A model generated the notes under the pieces. That model did not search any database. It had not been told where the DNA came from and saw nothing but the letters and a program-made list of their open reading frames with translations. Made by a program: the position numbers and the translations under genes. This document shows positions 8,978-17,733 of a stretch of DNA of 64,000 nucleotides, piece after piece; position 1 is the stretch's first letter, and the number at the start of each line of letters is the position of its first letter. The DNA comes from an uncultured Clostridia bacterium (GTDB taxonomy: Bacteria; Bacillota; Clostridia; Oscillospirales; CAG-382): assembly GCA_947630765.1 (NCBI GenBank), contig CANRIX010000011.1:1-64000 (forward strand), in the 5' to 3' direction.

Positions 8978-9829
8978 ATGAAAGTTTTGCAATATATTCT
9001 CAAAATCGTATTCTGGCTGGTGATTATCGCGCTGCTGATCGCCCCGGTCGGGTTGATCTGGCGGATCTCCCGCGCGGAGATGGCGCAGTACACGGTCGAG
9101 GAACCGCCGACGCTTCGGGAAGTGGCGTTCGGCGCGCCCGAGCAGGTTCGGCGTGCGGACGTAAGGGATCAGGTAACCGTCAGCGGGACGTTCGTGTGCA
9201 ATGCTTACGAGGACATGGAGCTGACGCAGGAGAATCTCGGCGAGTACCGCTGGGACGTCGGCACGGGCGAGGAAGTGCAGGAGGGGCAGGTGCTGGCGAA
9301 GTACGGTGAGGAAACCATCGTTTCGCCGGTGGACGGCGTCCTGCAGTCGATCAACGCTTACGGGGAACGACCGTATCTGCGGTTCGGGCTTCTGAAGCCG
9401 GTGGAGCTGGAGTGCGTGGTGGACAACACCACGCGGTCCGCGCTGCGCGACGCGATCCAGCTGACGACGGTGGACGGCGCGCCGGTCGAGATCACGTTCG
9501 CGTCGAACCTGAAGAACGCTGACGGGACGTCCACGGTGCGGCTGCGCATCGAATCGGGCAGGTATACCGTCGGGCAGAGGTTGGACTTGACCCTATACAC
9601 CGGGCTGTCGTTCCCGCAGGCGCTGGTGCTGCCGTTCTCCTGCGTCTATCAGAAGGTGCAGGGCGAGGATCAGCCGTGGTACGCCCGAAAGGTGGATCAA
9701 AACGGGTATTTCTTGGAGGAAGTGCAGTTAGGCGTGTCCTACGCGGACGGCGATATCGTCTGCGTCACCGGCGTGCAGGAGGGGGATTCTTTCGATTCCG
9801 GGTACAAAGCGCTGCTGCAGGGAGGCTGA
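8978..9829 (+). CDS. Membrane-fusion adaptor protein (MacA/HlyD-like)
   Basis: A 283-residue protein with an N-terminal membrane anchor (IVFWLVIIALLIAPVGLIW, about 11-29) and an extracellular part. It contains biotinyl-lipoyl-like strands (VSGTFVCNAYEDM, VQEGQVLAKYGEETIVSPVDG) and a C-terminal beta-barrel region. The segment EGQVLAKYG...SPVDGVL is typical of adaptor lipoyl halves. It lacks the long coiled-coil hairpin of Gram-negative MacA, as expected in a monoderm. AGGAGG precedes the ATG. It sits between the FtsX permease and the ATPase and should bridge the permease to its extracellular partner. Confidence 0.75.
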   Translation: MKVLQYILKIVFWLVIIALLIAPVGLIWRISRAEMAQYTVEEPPTLREVAFGAPEQVRRADVRDQVTVSGTFVCNAYEDMELTQENLGEYRWDVGTGEEVQEGQVLAKYGEETIVSPVDGVLQSINAYGERPYLRFGLLKPVELECVVDNTTRSALRDAIQLTTVDGAPVEITFASNLKNADGTSTVRLRIESGRYTVGQRLDLTLYTGLSFPQALVLPFSCVYQKVQGEDQPWYARKVDQNGYFLEEVQLGVSYADGDIVCVTGVQEGDSFDSGYKALLQGG

Positions 9830-9833
9830 CGCC

Positions 9834-10481
9834 ATGAAGGAACTGCACATCCGTATCGAGCATCTGCGCAAGTCCTACCTCCGACCGGTGCTGACGGACG
9901 TGAACCTGGAAGTGACGAATGACAGCTATATCACCGTCGTCGGGAAGTCCGGGTCCGGGAAATCGACGTTGCTGCATATTTTGGGGTTGGTCGAAGGATA
10001 CGACGGCGGGACGTATGTGTTCAACGGGAAACTTATCCGCAATTGGATGGATTACGCGAAGATGCGTCTGGAGAACATCGGGTTCATCTTCCAGTCGTAC
10101 AACCTGATCCCGACGATGAGCTGCAAGGAGAATATCCTGCTTCCGACGCTTTACAATCGGCGCAACCGCGTGCAGGATTTTGACGAGCTTGTGTCGCTTT
10201 TGGAATTGGAGCCGCTGCTGTCGCAACGGGTGACGACGCTGTCGGGCGGTGAGAAGCAGCGCGTGGCGATCGCGCGTGCGCTGATCCTCGATCCGTGTCT
10301 GATCCTCGCGGACGAGCCGACCGGCAACCTCGACCCGAAGAACCGGGACATGATCATGCGTCTGCTGCGCCGGGAGCATGAAAAGGGCCGGGGCGTGCTT
10401 CTCATTACGCACGATATGGAGGTCGCGAAGGAAGCGGATACGGTCTACACGCTTTCCGACGGACAACTGCAGGAAACATAA
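9834..10481 (+). CDS. ABC transporter ATP-binding protein (MacB/LolD type)
   Basis: A 215-residue ATPase for the FtsX permease encoded upstream. Walker [10 protein letters not shown] lies at about 37-45, Q-loop [11 protein letters not shown] near 86-96, signature LSGGEKQR at 136-143, Walker B LILADEP followed by TGNLD at 156-167, and the H-loop in LITHD. The ATG at 9834 is five bases after the adaptor stop and has GGAGG within the adaptor's end. It is the last gene of the operon; a hairpin terminator follows at 10518. Confidence 0.93.
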   Translation: MKELHIRIEHLRKSYLRPVLTDVNLEVTNDSYITVVGKSGSGKSTLLHILGLVEGYDGGTYVFNGKLIRNWMDYAKMRLENIGFIFQSYNLIPTMSCKENILLPTLYNRRNRVQDFDELVSLLELEPLLSQRVTTLSGGEKQRVAIARALILDPCLILADEPTGNLDPKNRDMIMRLLRREHEKGRGVLLITHDMEVAKEADTVYTLSDGQLQET

Positions 10482-10517
10482 GTTCAAGTCTATACGCCAA
10501 ATTTCCGAATTTATACG

Positions 10518-10553
10518 TCGCGGCAAGTCGCTCGGGCTTGCCGCGATTTTTTT
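10518..10553 (+). terminator. Terminator of the MacAB-like operon
   Basis: Ten-base stem TCGCGGCAAG/CTTGCCGCGA with a nine-base loop and a T7 tail. The same stem sequence is reused in the terminator after tRNA-His at 32919. Confidence 0.9.
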
Positions 10554-10652
10554 GCGAATCGCGGCTTTCGCCTTTCGGGATAAAAGGCAATTTGTCAGAG
10601 GATTTTCCCGACAAGCGCCGTGGTATCACGGCGGCAACGCGCCGGGATGCCG

Positions 10653-11663
10653 TCATTCCAACCGCCGCCATTCCTCAATGGTTTCGTTTCCGTGCACGTA
10701 CTGCTTTTTCGGAAGGTCTTTGTCCTTGAGATTATAATACGTTCGGTTTCTTACCGAATAAACGTAGGACAGCCGCAAACAGGGCGTCAAATCCCCGTCC
10801 TTCACGTCCATACTGAACAGGAAGGTTTTCAGGTTCTTCATGTTTTCAAGGAAATGCAAACTCGGTAGCTCGTTGCTCCCGGTAAGCTCCAGAAGTTCCA
10901 GATTTTCGAGCTCCCCCAATACGGAAAAGTCCTTGATTTTGGGGCAGTTTTCAATCCGTAGCGCCCGAAGTGTTCCTTTTACGGTCTCCAACGCGCTGAG
11001 ATCCTGCAGACAGCGATTGTAGTACAGATACAGGCATTGCATTTTTTGCGACTGCCGGATCCCCTCCAGCGTCGTCAGTTTGCTCTGAAAGATCGAAAGC
11101 GTATCCAGGACCGGACTGCAGAATGCCTCGGTCAGATCCCGTTTTCCGTAATGGGTAAGCCCCAAACTCTTTAACGTCCCGACCGTATTGAAATTTTTAT
11201 AGCCGGGATTTGTTACATGAATATCTTCCAGCCCGTTCAATTTCGCGCAATCAATGCTCGTGGAAAGTTCGTCTTTGGAACCGTATTCGGTCCGGCAGGA
11301 CAAGCTCTTTACTTGCGGCATCTCATACAGCGGGGAATAATCAAATCCGTCGCCGGAACTGTCCGCCGGGATGATCCGAAAATGCTTCAACGTCGGGCAC
11401 TTCGTAATAAAGCGGATATCCTCGGCAATGATCATGGCTTTTTCGATCCCATACTCGTTGATGCACGCGATCTGTTCCTCCAAACTTTGCGAAGAGCCGA
11501 CCATGCGCGGCGAAGAGCAGGGTACGTCTTGCGGATACTTCACGACAATGGCGTCATATACGTTTGCCGAACGTGTAATGGACGTAAAAGGAAACCCTTC
11601 CCGCAAAAGATACCCGCGAGCGGCATCGCTCATGTCCGTATTCACTTCATGGATATCAAACAT
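10653..11663 (-). CDS. Leucine-rich-repeat protein (cytoplasmic)
   Basis: A 336-residue protein with no signal peptide. The C-terminal two thirds are irregular leucine-rich repeats of about 22-24 residues (for example TVGTLKSLGLTHYGKRDL, LENLELLELTGSNELPSLHF, MKNLKTFLFSMDV). The start is set by the ribosome site: GGAGG lies 8 bases before the ATG at 11663, while the earlier in-frame ATG at 11678 overlaps that site. Function is not recognisable; LRR arrays usually bind proteins. It stands alone, is more AT-rich than the neighbouring khpB operon, and may have been acquired. Confidence 0.7.
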   Translation of the reverse strand: MFDIHEVNTDMSDAARGYLLREGFPFTSITRSANVYDAIVVKYPQDVPCSSPRMVGSSQSLEEQIACINEYGIEKAMIIAEDIRFITKCPTLKHFRIIPADSSGDGFDYSPLYEMPQVKSLSCRTEYGSKDELSTSIDCAKLNGLEDIHVTNPGYKNFNTVGTLKSLGLTHYGKRDLTEAFCSPVLDTLSIFQSKLTTLEGIRQSQKMQCLYLYYNRCLQDLSALETVKGTLRALRIENCPKIKDFSVLGELENLELLELTGSNELPSLHFLENMKNLKTFLFSMDVKDGDLTPCLRLSYVYSVRNRTYYNLKDKDLPKKQYVHGNETIEEWRRLE

Positions 11664-11793
11664 CAAAAGAGCCTCCATATCCTGTTGTTACACCTTCACA
11701 AAATGCGTCCCGCGACGCGCCGTTCAAAAAAGGGCCCGACGCGCTGCAACAAAAGGCACGTCGAACCCCATTTTTACTCCGATTCTTCCCGCG

Positions 11794-12528
11794 TTATTCA
11801 CCGAACGGTCGCTGCGGCGGCTTCTCCGGCGAGATCACGACACGGCGGTCGTCCCCTTCGCCGATTGAATGCGTGGTCACGCCCGGGATCTCCTGGCAGG
11901 TCGAATGCACGATCCGCCGTTCATACGGCGACATCGGCTCGAGCGAGAACGCCCGGTGGTACCGAAGCACCTTCTCCGCCATCCGCCGCGCGACCCCGCG
12001 CACCGTTTCCGCGCGCCGCGCGCGGTATCCCTGCGCGTCCACGGAAACGCGATAGTACCCTTCGTTGCCGATATTCGCCGAGAGCGTCGTGAGGTATTGC
12101 AGCGATTCCAGCACGTCCCCACGGCGACCGATCAGCGCACCGAGGTGGTTGCCCGTGATGTTGAGCGAAAGCTCCTCGTCCGTTTCCGAAACCACCTCGA
12201 TCGTCGCGTCGAGCCCCATGTTTTCGATAAGGGTTTCGAGGAACTGCATCGCGCGTTCCGCCGGAACGCTGGAAACCTCCGCCGCTTCCACGTCGGACGG
12301 CTCTTCAGCGGACTCCTCCACGGATCCCTCCGCAGGCTCCTCCGCCGGTTCTTCCTCCTCCGGCAGGTAGACGCGCAGCTTCGCGTCCGACGCGCCGATG
12401 CCGAACAGACCCTTTTTCGGTTCCTCCAGCACCTCGTAGGACGCGCGATCCGCCGTCACGCCCAACTGCGCAGCACCCGCTTCCAGCGCCTGCTCCACTG
12501 TTTTCCCGGTCGAAATGACTTCTTTCAT
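11794..12528 (-). CDS. khpB: RNA-binding protein KhpB/Jag (SpoIIIJ-associated)
   Basis: The 244-residue cytoplasmic RNA-binding protein normally encoded after yidC. The Jag-N domain is at 1-53 (EPKKGLFGIGASDAKLRVYL). A Glu/Pro-rich linker spans about 56-88. The KH domain has the loop IGRRGD at 133-138. The R3H domain has RRIVH at 204-208 with EGDDRRVVISP behind it. The ATG overlaps the yidC stop by four bases (ATGA). In Firmicutes, KhpB acts with KhpA in post-transcriptional control of cell division and elongation; that role is known for the family, not shown here. Confidence 0.93.
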   Translation of the reverse strand: MKEVISTGKTVEQALEAGAAQLGVTADRASYEVLEEPKKGLFGIGASDAKLRVYLPEEEEPAEEPAEGSVEESAEEPSDVEAAEVSSVPAERAMQFLETLIENMGLDATIEVVSETDEELSLNITGNHLGALIGRRGDVLESLQYLTTLSANIGNEGYYRVSVDAQGYRARRAETVRGVARRMAEKVLRYHRAFSLEPMSPYERRIVHSTCQEIPGVTTHSIGEGDDRRVVISPEKPPQRPFGE

Positions 12529-13931
12529 GTATCGTTCCCTTCCTTCTGTTCCGCCGAGCCGTCCGCCGGCTCGTCGTCCTCCGCGGAGAGCATTTCAATC
12601 TTTGTCGGTCTGCGGTACGGCAGATCCTCCCGACCGCCCTGCTTCTTTCCGCCGTCCTGCTTCGGACGCGCGGCTTCCACGCGGCTGGGCGGGCTGACCT
12701 CCAAATCGCGGTAGGAATCGTCGTCCTCGTCCACCTCGATCGTGATGACCTTCTTCTTTTTCTGCTTCCCGCGATATTCCTTCTTCATTTCCTCCAACTG
12801 CTCCGGCGTATACACCGGCAGCGGGCGGAGCTTCTGCACGAGCGGCGCCTGCGCCATGGACAGCAGCGTACGCCAGATCCAGTACGCGCCGATGGCCGCC
12901 GGGAACTGGAACGTGAACACCGTCGAGATCAACGGCATACCGACCGTCATGAACAGCCCCGTGCCGACCTCCTTGCCGTCCGGGCCGACCTGCGCGGGCT
13001 GGAAATGACGCATCAGCTTGGTGCTCAAAAACGACGACAGGAACACGAGCAGCGGCACGAGCAGCAGCATCCAGTCCTGCCACGTCTGATTGCCCGAAAA
13101 CGACGGGTTACGCAGCAGATTGATTCCCAAAAACGTGAAATCCGGCACCATGCCCGAAATGTCCACCTGCTCGAAGTCGTAGTCCTCCGGCAGCGCACCG
13201 GCTTCCTTGAGCGACGCGACGTAGCCGTCGCCGTAGGTCTCGACGATGTCCACCGCGTTCAGTTCGCGGTAGGTCATGCGGTCGCTCGGGGTCAGCAGGT
13301 ACTTCTGGAAGCCGTTTTCGTAGGTCTGTTCCTCGTCCTCGCCCGGTTCGGTCCGCTCGCCGAGCGTATTGATGCGAGAAGCGAGGATCGCGTCCGCCTC
13401 CTTGGCGGCGTCGTTGTCCGTCAGGTGGGCGCGAATGTCCTCGGCGTAGGTGTAGGCGTACTGGGCGAACAGCCCCGCCATGTCGTCCTTGCTTCCTGTA
13501 AACGACGGGTCGACCTCCTGCACGATCCCCACCATCTGATCCACCGCTTCGTCGGTGAACGAGGACGAGTACTGCACCGGGTAGCGCACGATCGCGAACA
13601 GGATGAAGATCAGCGGCAGCTGGATCAGCAGCGGCAGGCACCCGGAGAACGGGCTGAACCCTTCCTTCTGGTACATTTCCTGGATTTCCGTCTGCATCTT
13701 CTGCTGCGTGACGCGGTCGGTCCGTCCGGCGTACTTCTCGCGGATGGCGAGCTCCTTCGGCTGGATCTTCGCACGGGCGATCTGGGACTTCTGCTGCTTG
13801 AGCCCGAGCGGAAGCTGCAGAAGGAGCTGGAACACCAGTGCGAAAAAGAGCAATCCGAACAGATAGGAGTTCTGCGCGATCCAGACGCAGAACTTCATGA
13901 TATAACTGAACGGAAGATAGATGAATTGCAT
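12525..13931 (-). CDS. yidC: Membrane protein insertase YidC/Oxa1
   Basis: A 468-residue YidC/SpoIIIJ/Oxa1-family insertase that places membrane proteins in the cytoplasmic membrane. Landmarks are the first segment (FGLLFFALVFQLLLQLPLGL), the cytoplasmic helical hairpin rich in Lys/Gln/Glu (QKSQIARAKIQPKELAIREKY), and GFSPFSGCLPLLIQLPLIFIL. At about 125-245 there is an unusually long acidic insert before the remaining segments, and the C-terminal tail is basic (KEYRGKQKKKKV) then acidic. At 468 residues it is longer than typical monoderm YidC (about 260-290). It belongs to the rpmH-rnpA-yidD-yidC-khpB operon. Confidence 0.93.
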   Translation of the reverse strand: MQFIYLPFSYIMKFCVWIAQNSYLFGLLFFALVFQLLLQLPLGLKQQKSQIARAKIQPKELAIREKYAGRTDRVTQQKMQTEIQEMYQKEGFSPFSGCLPLLIQLPLIFILFAIVRYPVQYSSSFTDEAVDQMVGIVQEVDPSFTGSKDDMAGLFAQYAYTYAEDIRAHLTDNDAAKEADAILASRINTLGERTEPGEDEEQTYENGFQKYLLTPSDRMTYRELNAVDIVETYGDGYVASLKEAGALPEDYDFEQVDISGMVPDFTFLGINLLRNPSFSGNQTWQDWMLLLVPLLVFLSSFLSTKLMRHFQPAQVGPDGKEVGTGLFMTVGMPLISTVFTFQFPAAIGAYWIWRTLLSMAQAPLVQKLRPLPVYTPEQLEEMKKEYRGKQKKKKVITIEVDEDDDSYRDLEVSPPSRVEAARPKQDGGKKQGGREDLPYRRPTKIEMLSAEDDEPADGSAEQKEGNDT

Positions 13932-13947
13932 AAATCAGAACACCTTT

Positions 13948-14247
13948 TCAGAGTGGTTTCGGTTTTTTAGGGCTGTTTCCGGCACTTCGGCGCTTCTTGC
14001 GCGTCCGTTCCGGCACCGGGTCGTAACCGAACCCGCCCCAAGGGTTGCAGCGGAGCAGCCGCCGCACGGTCAAAAAAAGACCGACGAATGCCCCCCGCTT
14101 TTCGATAGCCTCGATGGCGTACTGGGAGCACGTCGGCACATAGCGGCAACACGGCGGGAGCGACGGAGAAATATGCTTTTGATAGAACCGCACGGGCGCG
14201 ATCAGCGCACGGCGAACCACCCGCACCGGCCAAATCGGGCGCTTCAT
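13948..14247 (-). CDS. yidD: Membrane protein insertion efficiency factor YidD
   Basis: A 99-residue small protein with the family core [20 protein letters not shown] then [15 protein letters not shown] and [17 protein letters not shown]. The cysteine pair CC..PTCS and RCNPW are diagnostic. The ATG at 14247 overlaps the rnpA stop (ATGA). The basic tail ([18 protein letters not shown]) suits membrane-surface binding. It lies directly before yidC and assists insertion. Confidence 0.92.
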   Translation of the reverse strand: MKRPIWPVRVVRRALIAPVRFYQKHISPSLPPCCRYVPTCSQYAIEAIEKRGAFVGLFLTVRRLLRCNPWGGFGYDPVPERTRKKRRSAGNSPKKPKPL

Positions 14248-14597
14248 GTTCCCGCACCGAGCAGGCAGGCCCGCGCAAGCAGCACGCCGAGTTCCTCGCG
14301 CAGATCCCAATAGCTCGCCCTCACGGCGTTTTCCCGCGCGACCAGCACGAGCAGCTTCCCGCCCGGCAGGTCCGGCAGATAGAACCGATAGGCCTCACGG
14401 ATGCGCCGCTTGACGCGGTTGCGCGTCACGGCATTGCCCCGCTTCTTGGAAACGGTGATCCCCAGATACGTCCGGGACTTGTCCCGCCCCGAAAGAACAT
14501 ACAGCGAAAGGGAGGGAGAAGAAAATCCCTTCCCCTTGCGGTACGCCCGGGCAAACAGATGGTTCTGCTTGAGGGGATACAGCTTCTTCCGTTCCAC
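14244..14597 (-). CDS. rnpA: Ribonuclease P protein component
   Basis: The 117-residue protein subunit of RNase P, which matures tRNA 5' ends. It shows the N-terminal [20 protein letters not shown] and the RNR motif region [20 protein letters not shown]. The GTG at 14597 ([10 protein letters not shown]) is chosen because it gives the family length and has GAGG five bases upstream. A longer frame runs back into rpmH on a different reading frame and is not meaningful. It follows rpmH by 16 bases. Confidence 0.92.
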   Translation of the reverse strand: MERKKLYPLKQNHLFARAYRKGKGFSSPSLSLYVLSGRDKSRTYLGITVSKKRGNAVTRNRVKRRIREAYRFYLPDLPGGKLLVLVARENAVRASYWDLREELGVLLARACLLGAGT

Positions 14598-14613
14598 CGC
14601 ACCCTCGCTCTTC

Positions 14614-14748
14614 TCAGTAGGTAAGACGCGCTCTGCCCTTCGCACGGCGTCTCTTGAGGACCTTGCGTCCGTCGGCCGTCGCCATTCTCTTGCGGAAGCC
14701 ATGCTCCATCTTTCTGTGTCTTTTCTTGGGTTGATAAGTCGGTTTCAT
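14614..14748 (-). CDS. rpmH: 50S ribosomal protein L34
   Basis: A 44-codon gene beginning [20 protein letters not shown], followed by [20 protein letters not shown] and RLTY. This is the complete L34 sequence, and the length is exactly that of the family. A GGAGGTG-type site (AGGTGAAAAAG) precedes the ATG. It is the first gene of the rpmH-rnpA-yidD-yidC-khpB operon. No dnaA is found upstream, unlike the usual origin-proximal order. Confidence 0.97.
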   Translation of the reverse strand: MKPTYQPKKRHRKMEHGFRKRMATADGRKVLKRRRAKGRARLTY

Positions 14749-14795
14749 CTTTTTCACCTCCGTGAAAGGTCATGGGCAACAAATTGCCAGTACTA

Positions 14796-14824
14796 ACTTT
14801 ATCATATTTTCCCGGGTTTGTCAA
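14796..14824 (-). promoter_or_regulatory. Promoter of the rpmH operon
   Basis: Minus-strand TTGACA (14824-14819) and TAAAGT (14801-14796) with a 17 bp spacer, giving a leader of about 40 bases to rpmH. Confidence 0.75.
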
Positions 14825-14875
14825 GGGGTGGAGATAAAAAACTTTTCAAACTTTTTGTTTTTCTCTCAAAAAACG

Positions 14876-15769
14876 TCAGGTGTCCTCTTTCGGGTTGACA
14901 TGTACGGTGCATTCCTTGACCGGTTCGAACGCGCAGACCGCCGCACGCACCTGCTCGGCGATCTCGTGCGATTCCCGCAGCGGCAGGTCCGCCCGCACGC
15001 CGATCTCGACGTCCGCGTCCACCCGTTCCCCGAACAGACGCGTCCGAAACACGTCCACCGACAGCACCCCCGGCACGGATTCCGCCGCCTTGCGCAGTTC
15101 CGCGGTCAGCTCCGGGTCCGCCGCACGGTCCACCAGCCGCCGTAGGGAATCCCGGGCGATCCCGACCGCCACGAACAGCACCACGACCGACAGCACGACC
15201 GCCGCGAGCGCGTCCGCACGCGGATACCCCGCCATGCCGCCGACGATCCCGGCGAGCGACCCGACCGACGAGAGCGCGTCGGAACGGTGGTGCCACGCGT
15301 CCGCCCGCAGGCTCAGCGCCGCTTCCGGCACCTTTTTCGCCGCGTGGACGGTCAAATGGTACATCCCCTCCTTCACGGCGATGGAGACCACCGCCGCGAC
15401 CAGCGCGAGGGCGGTCGGCGACGGGCGGTCCGGCTCGAACAGCAGCGACTGCACCCCCTGCCAGCCGATTCCCAGCCCAACGGCGAACAGCGAAAGCGCG
15501 AGGCACGCCGTCAGCACGCAGGCGACCTTCTCGTGCCCGTAGGGGTGGTTTTCGTCCGGCTTGCGCTTCGCCAGCCGAAGCCCCGCCAGCACCAGAACCG
15601 TCGAACCCACGTCCGACGCCGAATGCACCGCGTCCGCCACCATCGCGCCGGAACCGCCGAACAGTCCGGCGAGCAATTTGAACACGGTCAGCGCCAAATT
15701 CCCCGCAAGCGTCAGCACGGACACCCGTACCGCCGGGTCGCGCGGGAGCGGATCTCGGAAAAGCCGCAA
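14876..15769 (-). CDS. Cation diffusion facilitator (CDF) metal exporter
   Basis: A 297-residue CDF-family divalent metal/proton antiporter in the membrane. The metal-site signature on segment II is DAVHSASD, and the second site on segment V is DAWHHRSDALSS. The interfacial PDENHPYGHEK follows segment II. The C-terminal cytoplasmic domain (about 205-297) carries GVLSVDVFRTRLFGERVDADV and ends with a His-containing strand ECTVHVNP, as in YiiP/MamM-like proteins. The start is TTG at 15769 with AAGGG upstream and is less certain. The metal (Zn, Fe, Mn or Co) cannot be told from sequence. Confidence 0.9.
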   Translation of the reverse strand: MRLFRDPLPRDPAVRVSVLTLAGNLALTVFKLLAGLFGGSGAMVADAVHSASDVGSTVLVLAGLRLAKRKPDENHPYGHEKVACVLTACLALSLFAVGLGIGWQGVQSLLFEPDRPSPTALALVAAVVSIAVKEGMYHLTVHAAKKVPEAALSLRADAWHHRSDALSSVGSLAGIVGGMAGYPRADALAAVVLSVVVLFVAVGIARDSLRRLVDRAADPELTAELRKAAESVPGVLSVDVFRTRLFGERVDADVEIGVRADLPLRESHEIAEQVRAAVCAFEPVKECTVHVNPKEDT

Positions 15770-15787
15770 AAAAATCGTCTACCCTTC

Positions 15788-15816
15788 TTGCAAAATCACG
15801 CGAGGTATGCTATACT
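15788..15816 (+). promoter_or_regulatory. Promoter of the AEC-murI-dnaD operon
   Basis: TTGCAA at 15788-15793 and TATACT at 15811-15816 with a 17 bp spacer. It diverges from the CDF gene and lies about 115 bases before the first plus-strand start. Confidence 0.7.
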
Positions 15817-15930
15817 GTAGAAAGGAAAAGGTCCGCCGCGTCCTGCGGACCCGTTTCCGCCAAATGCCTGTTGCTTTCAGTATACGTCAAAATCGGACGT
15901 TTGTCAAATCTTTTTTGGAGCGTATCCGCC

Positions 15931-16878
15931 GTGCAGATGCTTTCGACCGCCGTCAGCGTGCTGGTGCTGATGGCGTACGCCGTGCCGGGGTTCCTGTTCG
16001 TCAGGACCCGTGCCCTTTCGGCGTCCCAGATCCCCCCGTTCTCCAAGGTGCTGCTGTACGCCTGTCAGCCGTGCCTGCAATTCTACGCGTTCCAGACCGC
16101 GGACTGCACGCCGGAACTGCTCGGGCGGATGGGGCTGTTCTTCCTGTTCTGCACCGGGCTGCAGCTGCTGATGCTGCTCGCGATGACCTGTGCGCTGCGC
16201 TTCCGCCTGAAAGAAGCCTGCCGCCGGGCGTGCGCGATCGGCGGGGTGTTCGGGAACGTCGGGTTCCTCGGTATTCCCCTGCTGCAGGCGCTTCTGCCGG
16301 AGGAGATCGTCCCGGAAGCCGTCGCCCTTTCGGCGGTGTTCTCGCTTTCGATGAACCTGATCGCCTGGACCTGCGGGCTGTTCCTGCTGACCGGCGAAAA
16401 GCGGCACATCCGCGCCCGCGCCCTGCTCGCGAACCCGTCCATGCTGACGTTCTACGTCGCGTTCCCGCTGTTCCTGCTGCACCTCCGCCTGCCGGCGGTC
16501 GCGCTCGACGCGGTGACGCTGCTGGGGCGGATGTCCACCCCGGTCTGCATGATCGTTCTCGGGATGCGGCTCGCCTGCACGCCGTTCCGCCGCATCGTCT
16601 GCGACGGGTACGCGTGGCTCGCCTGTGCCGGGAAACTGCTGGTCATGCCCCTGCTCGCGTGGGTCGGGACGGCGTTCCTGCCGCTGCCGCCGGTGTTCTG
16701 CGCGACGCTGTTCCTGCTCGGCTGCTGCCCGACCGCGTCCGTCACGCAGAACCTCGCCGAGCTGTTCCTGCCGCCGGAAGCGACGGAAGCCCGTTCGACG
16801 GCCGCCGACGCGATCCTGCTGTCCAATCTGCTATGTATCTTCACGATTCCCCTGCTCTCGCCGCTGCTCGGCGTTTGA
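15931..16878 (+). CDS. AEC family transporter (auxin efflux carrier fold)
   Basis: A 315-residue transporter with about ten membrane segments and the internal pseudo-repeat of the AEC family. Features are the segment AVPGFLFVRTRALS, the conserved FGNVGFLGIPL in the middle (the N-G-P crossing of segment 4/5), and a matching second-half segment CPTASVTQNLAELF. The start is GTG at 15931 because TTGGAG stands ten bases upstream; the further TTG at 15871 lacks a site. AEC proteins carry organic or amino acids; the substrate here is unknown. It leads a plus-strand cluster into murI. Confidence 0.85.
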   Translation: MQMLSTAVSVLVLMAYAVPGFLFVRTRALSASQIPPFSKVLLYACQPCLQFYAFQTADCTPELLGRMGLFFLFCTGLQLLMLLAMTCALRFRLKEACRRACAIGGVFGNVGFLGIPLLQALLPEEIVPEAVALSAVFSLSMNLIAWTCGLFLLTGEKRHIRARALLANPSMLTFYVAFPLFLLHLRLPAVALDAVTLLGRMSTPVCMIVLGMRLACTPFRRIVCDGYAWLACAGKLLVMPLLAWVGTAFLPLPPVFCATLFLLGCCPTASVTQNLAELFLPPEATEARSTAADAILLSNLLCIFTIPLLSPLLGV

Positions 16879-16907
16879 GAGGGTGGAAAGGTGTGTTTCT
16901 TCGCTCT

Positions 16908-17717
16908 ATGAAAAATCCCATCGGCATCTTCGATTCCGGGCTCGGCGGGCTGACCGGCTACCGCGCCCTGCGGAAACTTCTGCCCGGTCGGACCCTGCTC
17001 TACTTCGGCGACACCGCCCGCGTCCCCTACGGGACCCGTTCGCGGGAGGTCATCCGCCGCTATTCCACGCAGGACGCGAACTTCCTGCTCTCCCACGGGG
17101 TCTGCGCGATCCTCGTCGCCTGCGGGACCGCGTCCTCGAACGCGCTCGACCTGCTCGAGCAGACCTTTTCCGTCCCGTTCGTCGGGGTGGTCGCCCCGGC
17201 GGCGGAACAGGCGGCACGGGTCGCCGAAAACGGGAACGGGCGGGTGCTCGTGCTGGGCACGTCCGCGACGGTCGCGACCGGCGCCTACGAACGCGCGATC
17301 CACGCGATCGACCCGAAAATCCAGGTGCGCTCGGCGGCCTGCCCGCTGTTCGTCCCGCTCGTCGAGAACGGACACACGCAAAAAGGCGACGTCGCCGCGA
17401 CGGCGATCGCCGAGGAATACCTGCTCCCGCACGCGGACTTCCGCCCGGACGCGGTCCTGCTCGGCTGCACGCACTATCCGCTGCTTTCGGAAGTACTTTC
17501 CGCCGTCCTGCCGGGTCCCGTGCTGATCTCCGCCGGCGAAGCGTCCGCGAAAGCGATGGCGTCCCTCGCGGCAGCCTCCCTGCCGCCGTCCGACGGAAGC
17601 GCGTCCGACGCGTTCTACACGTCCGACGACCCGGCGCTCTTCCGCCGGGAGGCCGCCCGCTTCCTCGGCGCGCCGCCGGACGCCCCGGTTTTTCACGTTG
17701 ACATCGAAAAATACTGA
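16908..17717 (+). CDS. murI: Glutamate racemase
   Basis: This cytoplasmic enzyme converts L- to D-glutamate for peptidoglycan. The 269-residue product has GIFDSGLGGLT at about 6-16 and the two catalytic cysteines in VACGTASSN (C72) and LLGCTHYPLL (C187). The region DTARVPYGTRS is also characteristic. An in-frame GTG at 16893 with a GGGTGG site is an alternative start that would add five residues. It belongs to a cluster with the AEC transporter, DUF1934, DnaD, DnaC and rnhA genes. Confidence 0.95.
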   Translation: MKNPIGIFDSGLGGLTGYRALRKLLPGRTLLYFGDTARVPYGTRSREVIRRYSTQDANFLLSHGVCAILVACGTASSNALDLLEQTFSVPFVGVVAPAAEQAARVAENGNGRVLVLGTSATVATGAYERAIHAIDPKIQVRSAACPLFVPLVENGHTQKGDVAATAIAEEYLLPHADFRPDAVLLGCTHYPLLSEVLSAVLPGPVLISAGEASAKAMASLAAASLPPSDGSASDAFYTSDDPALFRREAARFLGAPPDAPVFHVDIEKY

Positions 17718-17733
17718 CGAAAAGGAGACGGCC

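Noticed and set aside
14749..14875. Replication origin near rpmH
   Set aside because: No DnaA boxes or dnaA gene; the stretch is explained by a promoter and AT-rich spacer.
15561..16907. Long N-terminal extension of the murI frame
   Set aside because: It overlaps the AEC transporter in another frame and lacks any family signal before the racemase start.
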